The notes under the pieces are model-generated. The model searched no databases and was not told where the DNA came from. It saw only the letters and a list, made by a program, of their open reading frames with translations. A stretch of DNA of 39,070 bases from Elusimicrobiota bacterium. GTDB taxonomy: Bacteria > Elusimicrobiota > Elusimicrobia > Elusimicrobiales > UBA9959. Position numbers and translations under genes: made by a program. Location: positions 1-39,070 of the forward strand of contig JACRER010000010.1 in assembly GCA_016234365.1 (NCBI GenBank). The letters run 5' to 3'. Shown here piece by piece: positions 38,581 to 39,070 of the stretch (position 1 is the stretch's first letter; every line of letters begins with the position of its first letter).

Positions 38581-39070
38581 CGCTGGCCGCTGCGGTGATA
38601 AACCGTGACGGGCTTCGTTATCTGCCCGGCTGCCTCGCCGCGCTCGCGGCCACTCCCGTTCCTTTCGGCCGGCTGATATTTGTGGACGACGCTTCCTGCG
38701 ACGGCAGCGCAGACTGGGTGGAACGCAACTATCCTGATGTCCGTGTGATACGGCTGCCGCGCCGGGAGGGCGCCGCGGCGGCGCGTAACGCCGCCATAGC
38801 GGCCGCCGGCGGCGGTCTGTTGCTGCTGCTGGATTGCGACGCCTCGATCTCAGGAGGCTGCGTGCAGGAACTGCGCAAAGAACTGACGGCGCACGGGGCG
38901 GTCCTCGCTTTGCCGCGAGTCCTGCTGCCGTCCGGGGTTTCCCAGCACGGCGGGGGACGCATGCATTTTCTGGGCTTTACGATCTTCGACGAGGCATGGG
39001 GCGCCGCCCCCGCCGCCGGCGGCGGGCCTCGTTGTGCCTGCGGCGCCACGGCGCTCCTGCTCGACCTGGA
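38577..39070 (+). CDS. Glycosyltransferase family 2, cut by the window end
   Basis: The frame is open from ATG 38577 (ATGA overlap with the previous stop) to the end of the window, giving at least 164 residues. The GT-A fold signs are clear: AAVINRDGLRYLPGCLAAL at the start, VDDASCDGSADWV (nucleotide-sugar-binding Asp pair) and LLDCDAS (the DxD motif that holds the metal and sugar nucleotide). It then runs through a CGATALLLDL stretch, as in rhamnosyl-type GT2 enzymes. It shows that the radical SAM array belongs to a glycan-building operon that continues to the right. The sugar is not predictable. Confidence 0.9.
   Translation, partial: MTLAAAVINRDGLRYLPGCLAALAATPVPFGRLIFVDDASCDGSADWVERNYPDVRVIRLPRREGAAAARNAAIAAAGGGLLLLLDCDASISGGCVQELRKELTAHGAVLALPRVLLPSGVSQHGGGRMHFLGFTIFDEAWGAAPAAGGGPRCACGATALLLDL

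Overview
This is a high-GC bacterial window, densely packed on both strands, with two tRNA genes, few strong terminators and several operons with 1-4 nt overlaps. The gene content suggests a Gram-negative, non-model environmental lineage: an M23 peptidase with bactofilin, a secreted protein ending in a FlgD-like domain, very long secreted fibre proteins, and two-component style receivers. My best guess is Elusimicrobiota or a relative. That is inference from gene style; there is no marker gene here to prove it.

Layout. (1) 1-1846: a large serine recombinase, flanked by 95-bp near-perfect inverted repeats and preceded by three hairpins. Its 3' end runs into a tRNA-Glu gene on the other strand. 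(2) 1957-8104: an envelope block, with a proline-rich membrane protein, M23 peptidase, bactofilin, a SurA/PpiD-N-like membrane protein, a REP-like palindrome that abuts an ABC ATPase start codon, a polytopic ABC exporter subunit and a polysaccharide deacetylase. (3) 8111-8660: tRNA-Leu(CAA) followed directly by a CheY-like receiver and a bidirectional terminator. (4) 8677-11651, minus strand: an operon of a winged-helix regulator with a degenerate receiver, a CheY-like receiver, a DUF948-like protein, a cyclic-nucleotide-binding protein and an AI-2E-family membrane protein.

(5) 11828-27398, plus strand: six consecutive genes for exported proteins. One has a FlgD-like C-terminal domain. Five are tail-fibre-like or YadA-head-like proteins, including one of 2275 residues and a tandem pair of phage-collar-like, His-rich proteins. 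DNA-level repeats within and between these genes show duplication and homogenisation. No phage head, portal, terminase or baseplate genes are present, so this looks like a resident surface-fibre locus and not a prophage.

(6) 27423-32183, minus strand: a TMTC-like GT-C glycosyltransferase with TPRs, a Wzx/MATE-like flippase and a GT4 glycosyltransferase. (7) 32292-39070, plus strand, diverging from (6): six radical SAM genes in a row, five of them close paralogues of about 350 residues chained by 4-nt (or 1-nt) overlaps, then a GT2 glycosyltransferase cut by the window end. Regions 6 and 7 together look like a surface-glycan or glycolipid locus in which an expanded radical SAM family supplies unusual chemistry. 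This is the most unusual system in the window.

Several genes have a perfect TATAAT box only 11-18 nt before the ATG and no clear Shine-Dalgarno sequence. This suggests that very short-leader or leaderless mRNAs are used here beside ordinary SD-led genes.
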